A program made the translations under genes and the position numbers. The notes beneath the pieces were generated by a model. The model had not been told where the DNA came from. It saw only the letters and a list, made by a program, of their open reading frames with translations, and made no database searches. From Chromobacterium haemolyticum DSM 19808 (GTDB taxonomy: Bacteria > Pseudomonadota > Gammaproteobacteria > Burkholderiales > Chromobacteriaceae), in contig NZ_JONK01000019.1 of assembly GCF_000711885.1 (NCBI RefSeq), positions 47,192-111,191 of the forward strand: a stretch of 64,000 nt of DNA, read 5' to 3'. Positions within the stretch are counted from its first letter, which is position 1; every line of letters begins with the position of its first letter. Shown one piece after another: positions 22,311 to 31,193 of this stretch.

Positions 22311-22961
22311 TTACAAGCTGGCCGCGGCCAGCTTGGCGCCGAAGCCGACGAACAGCGCGCCCACCGAGCCGCCCAGCGCCGCGCTCAACTTGCGACGCCG
22401 GCGGAAGGCCTGGGCCAGCCGGTGGCCGGCAACGATCAGCGCGGTCAGATACAGCGTGCTGCACGCTTCCACGATCAGCCCCAGCGCGACGAAGGTCAGC
22501 GCAGGATGCGGGTAAGCGGGATCAACGAATTGAACAAAGAAGGACACGAAAAACAGGATGGCCTTCGGATTCATCAAGCTGATCAGCAAGGCTTTGACAA
22601 AAGGATTTTCCTCTCCCACCAGCACCGACTTGGCCTCGGCCGCTTCGCCGCGGGCGGAGCGGCGCCAGGCCGTCAGCGCGCCGCGCAGCATATTGAAGCC
22701 CAGCCAGGCCAGATAGCCGCCGCCCAGATACTTGACCACGGCGAACAGCATCGGGTTGGCCTTCAGCAGACCGGCCGCGCCAGTCGCCGCCAGCGTCATC
22801 AGGATAAAGTCGCCGATGATGATACCGCCGGCGCCGGCAAAGCCGGCGCGCGTGCCGCGCTGCGCGGCCACCGACAGCACATACATGGAGTTGGGCCCCG
22901 GCAACAGCACAATGAGAACGGCGCCCAGCAGATAGGTGGTGAGATCGGTAATCCCCAGCAT
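22311..22961 (-). CDS. leuE: LysE-family leucine efflux protein
   Basis: 216 aa with six predicted membrane helices. The LysE/RhtB signature is present: GAVLIVLLPGPNSMYVL near residue 13-29 and LISLMNPKAILFFVSFFVQFVDP at about 126-148. The overall match is closest to E. coli LeuE, which exports leucine and related amino acids. It sits between carA (15 bases away) and carB (91 bases away), all on the minus strand. Substrate is inferred from family similarity only. Confidence 0.88.
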   Translation of the reverse strand: MLGITDLTTYLLGAVLIVLLPGPNSMYVLSVAAQRGTRAGFAGAGGIIIGDFILMTLAATGAAGLLKANPMLFAVVKYLGGGYLAWLGFNMLRGALTAWRRSARGEAAEAKSVLVGEENPFVKALLISLMNPKAILFFVSFFVQFVDPAYPHPALTFVALGLIVEACSTLYLTALIVAGHRLAQAFRRRRKLSAALGGSVGALFVGFGAKLAAASL

Positions 22962-22976
22962 GTCCCCGCTCCCCGC

Positions 22977-24104
22977 TTAAACGCGTTCCGCCATCGAGGC
23001 GATGAAACGGTCGAACAGATAAGCGACGTCTTCCGGCCCCGGGCTGGCTTCCGGGTGGCCCTGGAAGGAGAAGGCCGGACGGTCGGTCAATGCGATGCCC
23101 TGCACCGTGCCGTCGAACAAGGAACGGTGAGTCACGCGCACGTTGGCCGGCAGGCTGGTTTCATCCACCTGGAAACCATGGTTCTGGCTGGTGATCATCA
23201 CCCGGCCGCTGTCCAGGTCCTGCACCGGATGGTTGGCGCCGTGGTGGCCGAACTTCATCTTGGACGTCTTGCCGCCGCTAGCCAGGCCCAACAGTTGATG
23301 GCCGAGGCAAATGCCGAATACCGCGAGCTTGGCGTTCAGGATGTCCCGGATGGCGGCGATGGCGTAATCGCACGGTTCCGGATCGCCAGGGCCGTTGGAC
23401 AGGAAGACGCCGTGCGGATTCAGCGCCAGCACCTCGGCGGCCGGGGTCTTGGCCGGCACCACCGTCAACTGACAGCCGCGTTCGGCCAGCATGCGCAGAA
23501 TATTGTGCTTGACGCCGAAGTCGTAGGCGACCACGTGGAAGCGGGTAGACGACTGCACTTGATAGCCGGCGCCCAATGTCCACTCGCGCTCGGTCCAGGC
23601 GTACGGCTTGTCGCAGCTGACCACCTGGGCCAGATCCTGGCCGGCCATGGAGCCGAAGCCCCGCGCCAGTTCCAGCGCGCGCGCCTCATCGACATCCCCG
23701 GCCATGACGCAGCCCGCCTGGGCGCCCTTTTCGCGCAGGATGCGGGTCAGGCGGCGGGTATCGATGTCTGCGATGGCGACGACATTGTGCCGCTTCAGAT
23801 AAGCGGACAAGGAATCTTCGGCGCGGAAGTTGCTGTGCAACAGCGGCAGATCGCGAATGATCAGGCCGGATGCAAAAACGGCGCGAGATTCGGTGTCTTC
23901 CGAATTCGCGCCGACGTTGCCGATATGGGGATAAGTCAGGGTGACGATCTGTTTGGTATAGGAGGGGTCGGTCAAAATCTCCTGATAGCCGGTGATGGCG
24001 GTATTGAACACCACCTCGCCCACCGTATGTCCGGCGGCCCCGGTAGCACTGCCCTTGAACACGGTGCCGTCGGCCAAGACAAGGATTGCGGGTACGGTTG
24101 ACAC
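22977..24104 (-). CDS. carA: Carbamoyl-phosphate synthase small subunit
   Basis: 375 aa glutamine amidotransferase subunit. The N-terminal domain starts [14 protein letters not shown]. The class I amidotransferase domain has the nucleophile cysteine in [11 protein letters not shown] (about residue 260) and the His-Glu pair in [13 protein letters not shown] near the C-terminus. It supplies ammonia to CarB through a tunnel. The gene has a long leader of about 200 bases with a good promoter and an intrinsic-terminator-like hairpin just before the start, suggesting attenuation. Confidence 0.97.
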   Translation of the reverse strand: MSTVPAILVLADGTVFKGSATGAAGHTVGEVVFNTAITGYQEILTDPSYTKQIVTLTYPHIGNVGANSEDTESRAVFASGLIIRDLPLLHSNFRAEDSLSAYLKRHNVVAIADIDTRRLTRILREKGAQAGCVMAGDVDEARALELARGFGSMAGQDLAQVVSCDKPYAWTEREWTLGAGYQVQSSTRFHVVAYDFGVKHNILRMLAERGCQLTVVPAKTPAAEVLALNPHGVFLSNGPGDPEPCDYAIAAIRDILNAKLAVFGICLGHQLLGLASGGKTSKMKFGHHGANHPVQDLDSGRVMITSQNHGFQVDETSLPANVRVTHRSLFDGTVQGIALTDRPAFSFQGHPEASPGPEDVAYLFDRFIASMAERV

Positions 24105-24137
24105 AAGCTGCTCCTATTGCGTTTGCGGCGGGTAAGG

Positions 24138-24158
24138 AAAAACCGGCTGCGCCGGTTT
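24138..24158 (-). promoter_or_regulatory. Attenuator-like hairpin in the carA leader
   Basis: On the minus strand AAACCGGC-GCA-GCCGGTTT runs directly into TTTTT, an intrinsic terminator 34 bases before the carA start codon and inside the transcribed leader. Its place between the promoter (24308-24336) and the gene suggests premature termination control. A larger hairpin further upstream in the leader (24259-24292, AACGGGACT with AGTCCCGTT) could pair in alternative ways. Confidence 0.55.
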
Positions 24159-24307
24159 GTTTGACCCCGTCCGCCCGCCTGGCCGCCTTGCTCGCGCAAG
24201 ACCCTGGCCGCGACAGATGGGATCTGTCCCTACCCTTTTCGAATTGCTTTATGTGAAGAACGGGACTCGATGCCTGGCGCATCAGTCCCGTTTGGTTAAA
24301 CCTTTCT

Positions 24308-24336
24308 ATAGTAACGCCAGACAGGAAAAATCACAA
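24308..24336 (-). promoter_or_regulatory. Promoter of carA
   Basis: On the minus strand TTGTGA (24336-24331), exactly 17 bases, then TACTAT (24313-24308), a good sigma-70 match. The predicted start near 24301 leaves a leader of roughly 200 bases. It lies immediately downstream of the end of gspN. Confidence 0.65.
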
Positions 24337-24368
24337 GAAAATTCCATAAAATGACAAATGAACGGGCA

Positions 24369-25118
24369 TCAAGCCCCGGGACGAATCTGCCATTGCACGC
24401 TGGTCGGTCCGCTCGGTTTACCCAGCATCAACATCAACGGCTTCAAGGCGTCGTATTTCTCCGGAGGGCTGTCGGCGCTGCCGCTCAGCGCGAAGGCCGC
24501 TCCCGGCTGCCACTGCCCCTGCCCGCTCAGATTCAGCGGCCCATCCAGCGTCGCCACGTTCAACGCCACGCCCGCGCCGGCGCCGTTGACGTCCATCTGG
24601 TAAGAGCCAAACGGAGACAATGGGCTCAACGGCGAGGCCGCGCCCAGCCAGCTGAGCTGGAGATTGCCGGCCAATTGGCCGCCCTTGCGGCTGAACTGGC
24701 CGACCTTGAGCTGCAGATCGCCGCCCAGCCGCGCCGCCTGCCAAGTCTTGGACAGATTCGCCAGCGCCGCCACCGGCAGCGTCAGGTTCACGCCGTTCAC
24801 CTCCACGCCGCTCCAGCCCCATTCCAACTTGCCATCCTGGCCGTCGCTCTCCAGCAACCAGATCGCCCGGCCGGACAACAGGGCCTTGGGCTGGAAATTC
24901 CAGCCAATCCTGCTCATGGGCAACACCTCGCCCTTGTCCCCTACATAGACCAACTGCGTCTTGCCCTGCCACACCGTGCCTTGCGCGCCGCTGAACTGCC
25001 AGCGGTCGCCGGTGGCTCGCAACAGCGGCAACGACAGCAAGGTCGCCGGCAAGGCGGCGACCAGGCCGGTCAGAAACAACGCGCCCAATAGCGCGCCAAT
25101 CAGAATCTTTCGTTTCAT
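24369..25118 (-). CDS. gspN: Type II secretion system protein N
   Basis: 249 aa inner-membrane protein with one N-terminal helix (ILIGALLGALFLTGLVAALPATLL) and a periplasmic domain, matching GspN in arrangement (QGTVWQGKTQLVY, the LSG/LNLSGQGQW region and C-terminal WQIRPG). It is the last gene of the gsp operon. GspN is absent from many type II systems and its exact role is poorly defined. The start overlaps the end of gspM by 4 bases. Confidence 0.88.
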   Translation of the reverse strand: MKRKILIGALLGALFLTGLVAALPATLLSLPLLRATGDRWQFSGAQGTVWQGKTQLVYVGDKGEVLPMSRIGWNFQPKALLSGRAIWLLESDGQDGKLEWGWSGVEVNGVNLTLPVAALANLSKTWQAARLGGDLQLKVGQFSRKGGQLAGNLQLSWLGAASPLSPLSPFGSYQMDVNGAGAGVALNVATLDGPLNLSGQGQWQPGAAFALSGSADSPPEKYDALKPLMLMLGKPSGPTSVQWQIRPGA

Positions 25119-25624
25119 GCGCCGCCTCCGGCATGCGCCAGCAGCGCCTTGATATGCACTTGGCCCGGCATCGGCTGCGCCTCCGCCCTCACGCTGAGCA
25201 CGCGCACCTGGTGCTGAGCCGCCAGCACGCCGGCCAACTTGACCCAGGCGTCGAACGCCATCGTCCCCTCCATCGCCACGCCGGACTCGCCCTCTGGGCT
25301 CAAGTGCCAGCCAGCCTCGGACAAGCCTTGGCTCTGCGCCACCTGACGAATCACCGGCAATAGCTCCTTGGCGGGCAGCGCCGCTTGCGCGGGCTGGCGC
25401 TTCAGTTGCTCTGCCTCGCGAGCCAAAGACTGCACATGGCTTAGTTCGGCTTGAAGGCGCGCCGCCGCGGCGCGGTTGCGCTCCACCGATTTGCCCGCCG
25501 GCTCCCAGACGCCGGCGTAGAGCACGCCGACGCCGAGCACGACGGCCATCGCCAGCAGCAGCCCTTGTTCCCGGCGGCTGCGCTGCCGCCAGTAGGCGAC
25601 GAATTGTTCACGGTATTGCTTCAT
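25115..25624 (-). CDS. gspM: Type II secretion system protein M
   Basis: 169 aa bitopic protein: basic N-terminus YWRQRSRREQ, a membrane helix GLLLAMAVVLGVGVLYAGVW (23-42), a coiled-coil-like stretch (NRAAAARLQAELSHVQSLAREAEQL) and a small ferredoxin-like periplasmic domain. GspM partners with GspL in the inner-membrane platform. The neighbours gspL (1 base upstream) and gspN (overlapping) confirm the assignment, since GspM proteins are weakly conserved. Confidence 0.88.
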   Translation of the reverse strand: MKQYREQFVAYWRQRSRREQGLLLAMAVVLGVGVLYAGVWEPAGKSVERNRAAAARLQAELSHVQSLAREAEQLKRQPAQAALPAKELLPVIRQVAQSQGLSEAGWHLSPEGESGVAMEGTMAFDAWVKLAGVLAAQHQVRVLSVRAEAQPMPGQVHIKALLAHAGGGA

Positions 25625-25625
25625 T

Positions 25626-26816
25626 TCAAGGCTCCCGGGACAAGCTGAGTTCTTTGGTCCCTTGCTGGGTGGCGGTCACGTCCAAGCGGATTTGCTTAGC
25701 CGCCAGTTGACTGCGCCAGCGCTGCAAGGTTTCCCCCGGCACGTCCGCCACTTGCAGCTTGAGCCGCCCGCCTTCGTAGCTAAGCGTGCGGGTCTGCAAA
25801 TCGCGGCCGCTGAGCGCGGCCAGCGCGCCCATCAGTTCCAAGGCGTCGTCGCGAGCCGGCAGGCCGTGGCTCAGCCGCAGCTTGTCCACCGCCCGCGTCA
25901 TTGCCAGCGCGCTGCTGCCCGGCATCGCCTGACCGCCTATCCAAGGTTTGGCGGCGGCGCGAATGTCGGCCGACAGGCTTTGTTTCTGCCAGGCGTACCA
26001 GCCGGCCTGACCCAGGGTCAACGCCAGCTGCGCCGCCAGCAAGCCGCCCAGCACCAGCCCGGTCCGTCTCAGCGCCGGCCCCCAGTCGCGCCAGCGGCGA
26101 TTGACCGCCAATTCGCCGTTGGCGAAATCGAAAGCCTGTTGTGCCTGGCCATGCCGCCAATCATGCGCGGCCAATTGCTTGGGCTCGCCTTGCCACGCGG
26201 GCAGGCGCGAGCCGATCAGACCGGCCGCTTCAGCCCCGCACACAATCAGGCTGGCCGGCGGCAGCTGAGTCGCCAGCCGTGCAAACAACAGTTGCTCGGT
26301 GGTTTCGCCGCAATAGGGCAGCCAGGCCGCGCGCGTGGCGCTCAGCCGCAGCAGCCAGCCCTCGCTACCGCGCGCCACGCTCCAGCCGTCGCGCGCAGGC
26401 GACGGCAACAGGCTTTCCTCCGGCAGGATGCGGTCGCAGAGCCGCCCCGCGCTCTTGAGCATGGCCACGGCCCGGCGCACCGGAAACGCTTCGGTCACCG
26501 CCACTGCCCTGCTGCCATCCGGCAACTCCCCGCCAAGAGCGTAAAGATTGGCGGAGGGATCATTGATCAGCCCCTCCTCCAGAGCGAAACCCATCATCGC
26601 CGCCGTCGGCTGCTTGACCGCGGCCGGCAGCCGCGCCTGGGTGAACAGAGTGCGGCCGGCGGGCAGGATCAGTTCGCAACGATCGGCGCGCGGCCAGCCG
26701 GCCGGCGCGCTGTCGCCCTGAGCGCTCGGCTCGCCGCGCGCGCCCAGCAAGGCCCAGGGCAACCCCGGTTCGCTATCGGGCCAACCGGCCCGCAAATAGA
26801 GTCTAAGCGTTGTCAT
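25626..26816 (-). CDS. gspL: Type II secretion system protein L
   Basis: 396 aa. A cytoplasmic actin-like domain (about 1-240) contacts the GspE ATPase, followed by one membrane helix (RRTGLVLGGLLAAQLALTLGQAGWYAW, around 250-276). The periplasmic ferredoxin-like domain (YEGGRLKLQVADVPGETLQRW) pairs with GspM. The start codon overlaps the end of gspK by 14 bases, pointing to translational coupling. Confidence 0.9.
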   Translation of the reverse strand: MTTLRLYLRAGWPDSEPGLPWALLGARGEPSAQGDSAPAGWPRADRCELILPAGRTLFTQARLPAAVKQPTAAMMGFALEEGLINDPSANLYALGGELPDGSRAVAVTEAFPVRRAVAMLKSAGRLCDRILPEESLLPSPARDGWSVARGSEGWLLRLSATRAAWLPYCGETTEQLLFARLATQLPPASLIVCGAEAAGLIGSRLPAWQGEPKQLAAHDWRHGQAQQAFDFANGELAVNRRWRDWGPALRRTGLVLGGLLAAQLALTLGQAGWYAWQKQSLSADIRAAAKPWIGGQAMPGSSALAMTRAVDKLRLSHGLPARDDALELMGALAALSGRDLQTRTLSYEGGRLKLQVADVPGETLQRWRSQLAAKQIRLDVTATQQGTKELSLSREP

Positions 26817-27783
26817 TCTGATTTCCGTTTCCCCTGGCCGGCGGCGGGCGGACCGCGCCGTCTTGCCGCCACAACGCCTTCACCACATTCATATTGCTGT
26901 AGATCAGCGCCCGCATTTCCAGCCGCGCCCGCTCCAACCGGGCCGAACTGTCCAGCATGAAGTAATTGGACGCCGCCCCGATATCGGTGTCGGCGACGAT
27001 GCCCGGCGCCGGCAACCGCGCCTTGAAATCGTTGGCGTCCTTGTAGTAATTGACCTTGCGCTGGTTGAGCAAAACCAGCAGATTGCCGTCGCCCACGCCG
27101 GGCAACAGCGTTTTCATCACCGCCGGCGTGGCGGTATTGACGTTGATCTGGCTAACGTCCGCCGGCAAGGCCGCCACGTGCGGCAGCAGCTTGTCCAACA
27201 CTTCAGGGGTGTAGCCCGGCAACCAGCGCAACATCTCCACGCGAAGCAGCGGATGGCCCGGCGCCGCCGCGCCCGGCTCCGGCGGCCGGCTCTCGCTCGC
27301 CGGCTGGCTGGCGTCCTCCGAATCCTTGCCGCCGCGCAACTGCCTGACCAGCGGTTCGGACAAGCGCGTGGGCAGACCCAGCGTGGTCAACAGCCGCTTG
27401 TAGAACACCAGCTGCCGCGCATTGGTCTGGCCGTTCTGCACCAGTGAATTCAGATTGAAGCGCCCCTGCAGATCGCTCAGTTGCCCGGCCACGGTCACGC
27501 CCTGCGCCTCGGTCTGCGGCAAAGGTTGCGCCCACAGCTGAGACAAGGCCACCACGCCGTTGCCGGCCGCGCCGTTGTTGAAACGCAGGATTTCCATCGC
27601 CCAGCCCAGGCCGGCGTCCGCCACCAGTCGCAGTTGGGCGCGATTGCGATCATTGTCCAGCTGGTGCCACCACAGGCCTTGCTGCCATAGCACCAGCGAG
27701 GCGGCGGTGGTAGCCAGCGCCACGATCAGCAAGGCCATGATCACCGCCATGCCGCGCTGCTTCCGGCTCCCCGACGCCCTCAT
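26803..27783 (-). CDS. gspK: Type II secretion system minor pseudopilin GspK
   Basis: 326 aa from the ATG at 27783, which overlaps the gspJ stop as ATGA. The prepilin leader is MRASGSRKQRG, cleaved before MAVIMALLIVALATTAASLVL. The large periplasmic domain typical of GspK is present (LSDLQGRFNLNSLV, INVNTATPAVMKTLLPG, the latter a helix-hairpin-helix-like part). GspK caps the pseudopilus with GspI and GspJ. An upstream in-frame extension of nine codons is less likely because of the tight overlap. Confidence 0.92.
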   Translation of the reverse strand: MRASGSRKQRGMAVIMALLIVALATTAASLVLWQQGLWWHQLDNDRNRAQLRLVADAGLGWAMEILRFNNGAAGNGVVALSQLWAQPLPQTEAQGVTVAGQLSDLQGRFNLNSLVQNGQTNARQLVFYKRLLTTLGLPTRLSEPLVRQLRGGKDSEDASQPASESRPPEPGAAAPGHPLLRVEMLRWLPGYTPEVLDKLLPHVAALPADVSQINVNTATPAVMKTLLPGVGDGNLLVLLNQRKVNYYKDANDFKARLPAPGIVADTDIGAASNYFMLDSSARLERARLEMRALIYSNMNVVKALWRQDGAVRPPPARGNGNQNDNA

Positions 27784-28355
27784 GGCAGCGCCCATATCCG
27801 TTTCGCCCATTCATTGCCCGGCATGCGGATGCGCATTTCCAGCGCGCGCGGGCTGCGCGCCGAGCTGGCTTCTCGCGGCGGCCAGTTCTCCAGCCAGTTG
27901 CCGTCGTCCAACATCACGCGCCATCGCACCGCGGCGTCCTTGCCCAAAAGCACGTAGGCGGTCGGCGCCGCGCCCTGAGCGTCGCCCGCCGCCCAGCTGA
28001 GGCCTTGCGCGCCGGCATGGTAGCTGATGCGCTCCTGCCCGCCGGGATAGCGGGCGGAAAAACTCTGCAGGGTCAGCGTCTGTCCGTCGCCGTCGCTTTG
28101 CAGCAACAGTTGGCTACCGCCCAAGCTCGGCCCCTGCCCTTGCGTCGGCGCCGGCATCTGGCCGGTCAAATCGCCCTCCAGCCGCCGGAAGGCGCGCGCG
28201 GCGTCCACCCATTGCTCACTGGTCTGCATCAGCCGTTCGCGCGAGATCAGCAAGGAGCCGAACGCCTTGTAGCCGAGCACCGACAAGATGGCGAGCAAGC
28301 TCATCGCCACCAAAATCTCGATCAAGGTCATGCCGCCCTGCCGGCCGTCCCTCAC
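27780..28355 (-). CDS. gspJ: Type II secretion system minor pseudopilin GspJ
   Basis: 191 aa starting at a GTG (28355) that overlaps the gspI stop as GTGA and is preceded by GGAGG. The leader VRDGRQGG is cleaved before MTLIEILVAMSLLAILSVLG, with E5 conserved. A longer upstream open frame exists but would read through gspI. GspJ forms the pseudopilus tip with GspI and GspK. The GTG start is supported by both the Shine-Dalgarno and the prepilin leader length. Confidence 0.92.
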   Translation of the reverse strand: MRDGRQGGMTLIEILVAMSLLAILSVLGYKAFGSLLISRERLMQTSEQWVDAARAFRRLEGDLTGQMPAPTQGQGPSLGGSQLLLQSDGDGQTLTLQSFSARYPGGQERISYHAGAQGLSWAAGDAQGAAPTAYVLLGKDAAVRWRVMLDDGNWLENWPPREASSARSPRALEMRIRMPGNEWAKRIWALP

Positions 28356-28735
28356 GACCCGCCTCCAACATTCATGCGCAGGTAGCCGGTCATCTCGGCC
28401 AGCACATAACGGCCATCGCCCTGGGCCAACACCCGCACCACCACCTTGCGGAAATTGGGGTTGGGCGTCTGGCTGATCACGCGCTGCCAGCGCCAGCGCG
28501 CGCCGTCGTCGTCGTCCAATTCTCCAGCCTGCTCGCCCACGTCCGGCCATTCGCGGCGCGCCTGCATCAGCGCGATCATGTTCTGCGCCTCCCAGGCCGC
28601 CTGCATCCGGCGCTTCATGCCTTCGCCGTTGTCGGCGGCCAGACCGGTGGCTCGCAACAACGCGCCCAAGGCCACCGCGATGATGGCCAGCGCCACCAGC
28701 ACTTCAAACAAGGTAAAGCCGCGCTCGCGCTTCAT
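28352..28735 (-). CDS. gspI: Type II secretion system minor pseudopilin GspI
   Basis: 127 aa from the ATG at 28735, overlapping the gspH stop as ATGA. The leader MKRERG precedes FTLFEVLVALAIIAVALGALL with E5 present. The C-terminal domain has the usual VVRVLAQGDGRYVLAEMTGYL strand pattern. It nucleates the pseudopilus tip. Downstream it overlaps gspJ, part of a tightly coupled H-I-J-K block. Confidence 0.93.
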   Translation of the reverse strand: MKRERGFTLFEVLVALAIIAVALGALLRATGLAADNGEGMKRRMQAAWEAQNMIALMQARREWPDVGEQAGELDDDDGARWRWQRVISQTPNPNFRKVVVRVLAQGDGRYVLAEMTGYLRMNVGGGS

Positions 28736-29208
28736 GAGCCTTCGTCCACCCGGCTGCGTCCCAACGGCGATAGGGTCACGGCCAAGCTGCGCGTCTCGGT
28801 CTTGATCTGCAAAGCCAGCGCGTTGGCGCGCCCGTCCTGCCACAAGAGCAGCGGCCGCCCCGCCGGCCAGGGTTGGCCGTCCAGCAACAGCGCGCCGCCG
28901 TGCACACCTTCCGGCCACAGCCGGTCCGCCAGCAATTCGTCGTTGGCGCCGCCCCAGTCCCCGTTGTCGCCGCGACGGCGGAAACCATAACCCTTGGCGT
29001 CCCACATCAGGGCCAGCGGATCCCCCATTTCGGCGGCGTCCGCCGCCTGCTCCAGCACCCGCGCCAATCGGTAGGCCTCATCCGAAGCCTGACGATGGGT
29101 ATCCGGCCGCATGCTGAGCGTCACCGTGGTGGCCAGCACGCCGATGATCAGCATCACCACCATCACCTCAATCAGGGTAAAGCCGCGTGCCGGAAGGGAG
29201 GAGCTCAT
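28732..29208 (-). CDS. gspH: Type II secretion system minor pseudopilin GspH
   Basis: 158 aa from the ATG at 29208. The prepilin leader MSSSLPARG is followed by FTLIEVMVVMLIIGVLATTVTLS, then LARVLEQAADAAEMGDPLALMWDAKGYGF, typical of GspH. A minor pseudopilin linking the tip complex to the GspG shaft. It begins 14 bases after gspG in the same operon. Confidence 0.92.
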   Translation of the reverse strand: MSSSLPARGFTLIEVMVVMLIIGVLATTVTLSMRPDTHRQASDEAYRLARVLEQAADAAEMGDPLALMWDAKGYGFRRRGDNGDWGGANDELLADRLWPEGVHGGALLLDGQPWPAGRPLLLWQDGRANALALQIKTETRSLAVTLSPLGRSRVDEGS

Positions 29209-29222
29209 CAACGGCTCCGGCC

Positions 29223-29666
29223 TTACTTGACCGCGTCCCAGTTGCCGATGTCGGCGTCCACGCCCTCGCCGCCCGGCTCGCCGTCGGCACCGAAGCTCCA
29301 GATGTCGATCTCGCCGTGCGTGCCGGGGTTGGCGTACTGGTAGGGATTGCCCCACGGGTCCTTGGGCAGACGCTCCAGATAGCCGCCCGGCTTCCAGTTT
29401 TTCGGCTCCGGCGCCGAAGTCGGCTTTTGCACCAGCGCCTGCAGGCCTTGCTCGCTGCTGGGGTAGCGGCCGTTGTCCAGACGATACAATTTCAGGGCCT
29501 GGCTCAATGCGCCCAAGTCCTGCTTCGCGGCGACGGCGCGCGCCTCGTCCGGACGGCTCATCACCTTGGGCACCACCAACGCCGCGAGTACGCCGAGAAT
29601 CACGATCACCACCATGATTTCGATCAGGGTGAAGCCTCGCTGGGCCGCTTTGGAAAGGTGTCGCAT
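29223..29666 (-). CDS. gspG: Type II secretion system major pseudopilin GspG
   Basis: 147 aa. The leader [11 protein letters not shown] is followed by [22 protein letters not shown] with E5. The GspG calcium-binding C-terminal region is recognisable in [14 protein letters not shown] and [15 protein letters not shown]. It is the main subunit of the pseudopilus and presumably a substrate of the PilD peptidase encoded at 44.8-45.7 kb. Confidence 0.97.
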   Translation of the reverse strand: MRHLSKAAQRGFTLIEIMVVIVILGVLAALVVPKVMSRPDEARAVAAKQDLGALSQALKLYRLDNGRYPSSEQGLQALVQKPTSAPEPKNWKPGGYLERLPKDPWGNPYQYANPGTHGEIDIWSFGADGEPGGEGVDADIGNWDAVK

Positions 29667-29696
29667 ATCTACTCCTACTACCGAGGTTTCAAAGGG

Positions 29697-29957
29697 TCAA
29701 AACAGGGAGGGGCCTTCGCCGGACAATTCCCAGACGCCGGCGGGTCCGGCATTGGCCGGCTTGAGCTGGCCCAGCTTTCTCAGCTCGCTCGCCGCCCAGC
29801 TCATATCGTATTGCCAGGTGTAGAACAACTCGGTGCCTTCCAGCTCGCGCCCGCGCGCCTGCCAGATGTGCTTGGCCACCGTCAGCCGGTCCGCCTTGCC
29901 GCCGTGCGCGGCCAGCGCTTCCAACACCCATTGCTGTAAAACTGCCTTGTGAGACAT
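29697..29957 (-). CDS. 86-aa hypothetical protein inside the gsp operon, winged-helix-like
   Basis: 86 aa, unrecognised as a standard type II secretion component. It lies between gspF (24 bases away) and gspG (30 bases away) in the same direction, so it is expressed with the operon. The sequence reads as a small soluble domain: VLQQWVLEALAAHGGKADRLTVAKHIWQ, then YDMSWAASELRKLGQLKP and GVWELSGEG. This helix-helix-wing arrangement resembles the N-terminal DNA-binding region of Mrr-like proteins, but the similarity is judged by eye. No signal peptide or membrane helix. Confidence 0.7.
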   Translation of the reverse strand: MSHKAVLQQWVLEALAAHGGKADRLTVAKHIWQARGRELEGTELFYTWQYDMSWAASELRKLGQLKPANAGPAGVWELSGEGPSLF

Positions 29958-29981
29958 TGCCGTGCTTCTTTCCGCAAAAAA

Positions 29982-31193
29982 TCAATGCACCATCTGGTTC
30001 ATGTCGATGATGGGCATCATGATGGCCAGCACGATCAACAAGACCATGCCGCCCATGAACAGGATCAGCAGCGGCTCCATCAGGGTGGTGAAGGTGGCGA
30101 GTTTGCGCTCCACCTCCTGCTCCTGCTGCTGAGCGGCGCGGTCCAGCATATGGGCCAGCGTGCCGCTGGATTCGCCGCTGCCTATCAGATGGATCAGCAC
30201 CGGCGGGAATTGACGGGTGGCGTGCAGCGCGCGCGACAGCGCCACGCCTTCTCTCACTTTGGCCATCGCCTCGCTGACCGCGTCCTGCATCGGCAGCAAG
30301 GTCATCAGGCCGCGCGCGGTTTCAAGCGCGGTCAGCAGCGGCACGCCGCTGCCCACCAGAATGGACAGCGTGCTGGCCATGCGCGCGGTGTTGAGCGCGC
30401 GCAGCAGACGGCCGAACACCGGCAGCTTCAACAGCTTGGCGTGGAAGCGCCGCTTCAGCGCTGGCGCGCGCAAGGCGCGCACCGTCAGAAAGAGCGCGGC
30501 GACAATGCCCGCCAGCAGCGCAACGCCCCACTGCCGCAGAAAATCGCTGGCGGCCACCAGCGCCCGGGTCAGGAAAGGCAAGGTCTGCTTGGTCTGCGCG
30601 AACACGCTGACCACTTGCGGCACCACATAGCTCATCAAGCCGGCCACCACCAGAATGGCCACCACGGTGACCACGGCGGGATAGGCCATCGCCAGCATCA
30701 CTTTTTGCTGGGTGTTCTGGCGCTTGTCCAAGTATTCGGCCAAGCGCGCCATCACCGTGTCGAGATGACCGGATTGCTCGCCGGCCTGCACCAGTGAACG
30801 ATACAAGGGGAAGAACACGCCCGGCGCGGCGGACAGCGCCTGGGCGAAGCTCTTGCCTTCCAGAATGTCGCTGCGTAAAGCGGCCAGCACGGTGCGGCTG
30901 CGCGGGTGCTCGCACTGTTCGGTCACCGCGGTCAGCGCTTTTTCCAAGGGCAGCCCGGCGTTGAGCAGGGTGGACAGCTGTTCGGTGATCATCACCAGCT
31001 CGGCGCGCGGCAAGCCGCGGCGCAGAGCGGAACTGCCGGCGTCCCCGTTCTTGGCGCTGACGCTTTCCACCTCCAGCGGCAGCAGGCCGCGTTCGCGAAG
31101 CTGGCTGCGCGCGGCGCGCGCGGAGTCCGCCTCCAGCAAGCCCTTTTGCTCCTTGCCGGCGGGGTCGAAAGCGGTAAAGCGGAAGGCGGCCAT
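29982..31193 (-). CDS. gspF: Type II secretion system inner-membrane protein GspF
   Basis: 403 aa from the ATG at 31193, overlapping the gspE stop by one base (TGATG). It has two cytoplasmic GspF domains (about 65-190 and 270-390) and three membrane helices around 165-195, 215-240 and 372-395. Conserved motifs are LPLEKALTAVTEQ, LVQAGEQSGHLDTVMARLAEY and the mirrored IGSGESSGTLAHMLDRAAQ. It is the platform protein that couples the ATPase to pseudopilus assembly. Confidence 0.96.
   Translation of the reverse strand: MAAFRFTAFDPAGKEQKGLLEADSARAARSQLRERGLLPLEVESVSAKNGDAGSSALRRGLPRAELVMITEQLSTLLNAGLPLEKALTAVTEQCEHPRSRTVLAALRSDILEGKSFAQALSAAPGVFFPLYRSLVQAGEQSGHLDTVMARLAEYLDKRQNTQQKVMLAMAYPAVVTVVAILVVAGLMSYVVPQVVSVFAQTKQTLPFLTRALVAASDFLRQWGVALLAGIVAALFLTVRALRAPALKRRFHAKLLKLPVFGRLLRALNTARMASTLSILVGSGVPLLTALETARGLMTLLPMQDAVSEAMAKVREGVALSRALHATRQFPPVLIHLIGSGESSGTLAHMLDRAAQQQEQEVERKLATFTTLMEPLLILFMGGMVLLIVLAIMMPIIDMNQMVH

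Noticed and set aside
24105..24282. A carA leader peptide from the ATG at 24282
   Set aside because: The frame stays open across the hairpin and far into carA and has no ribosome-binding site, so it does not look like a short control peptide.
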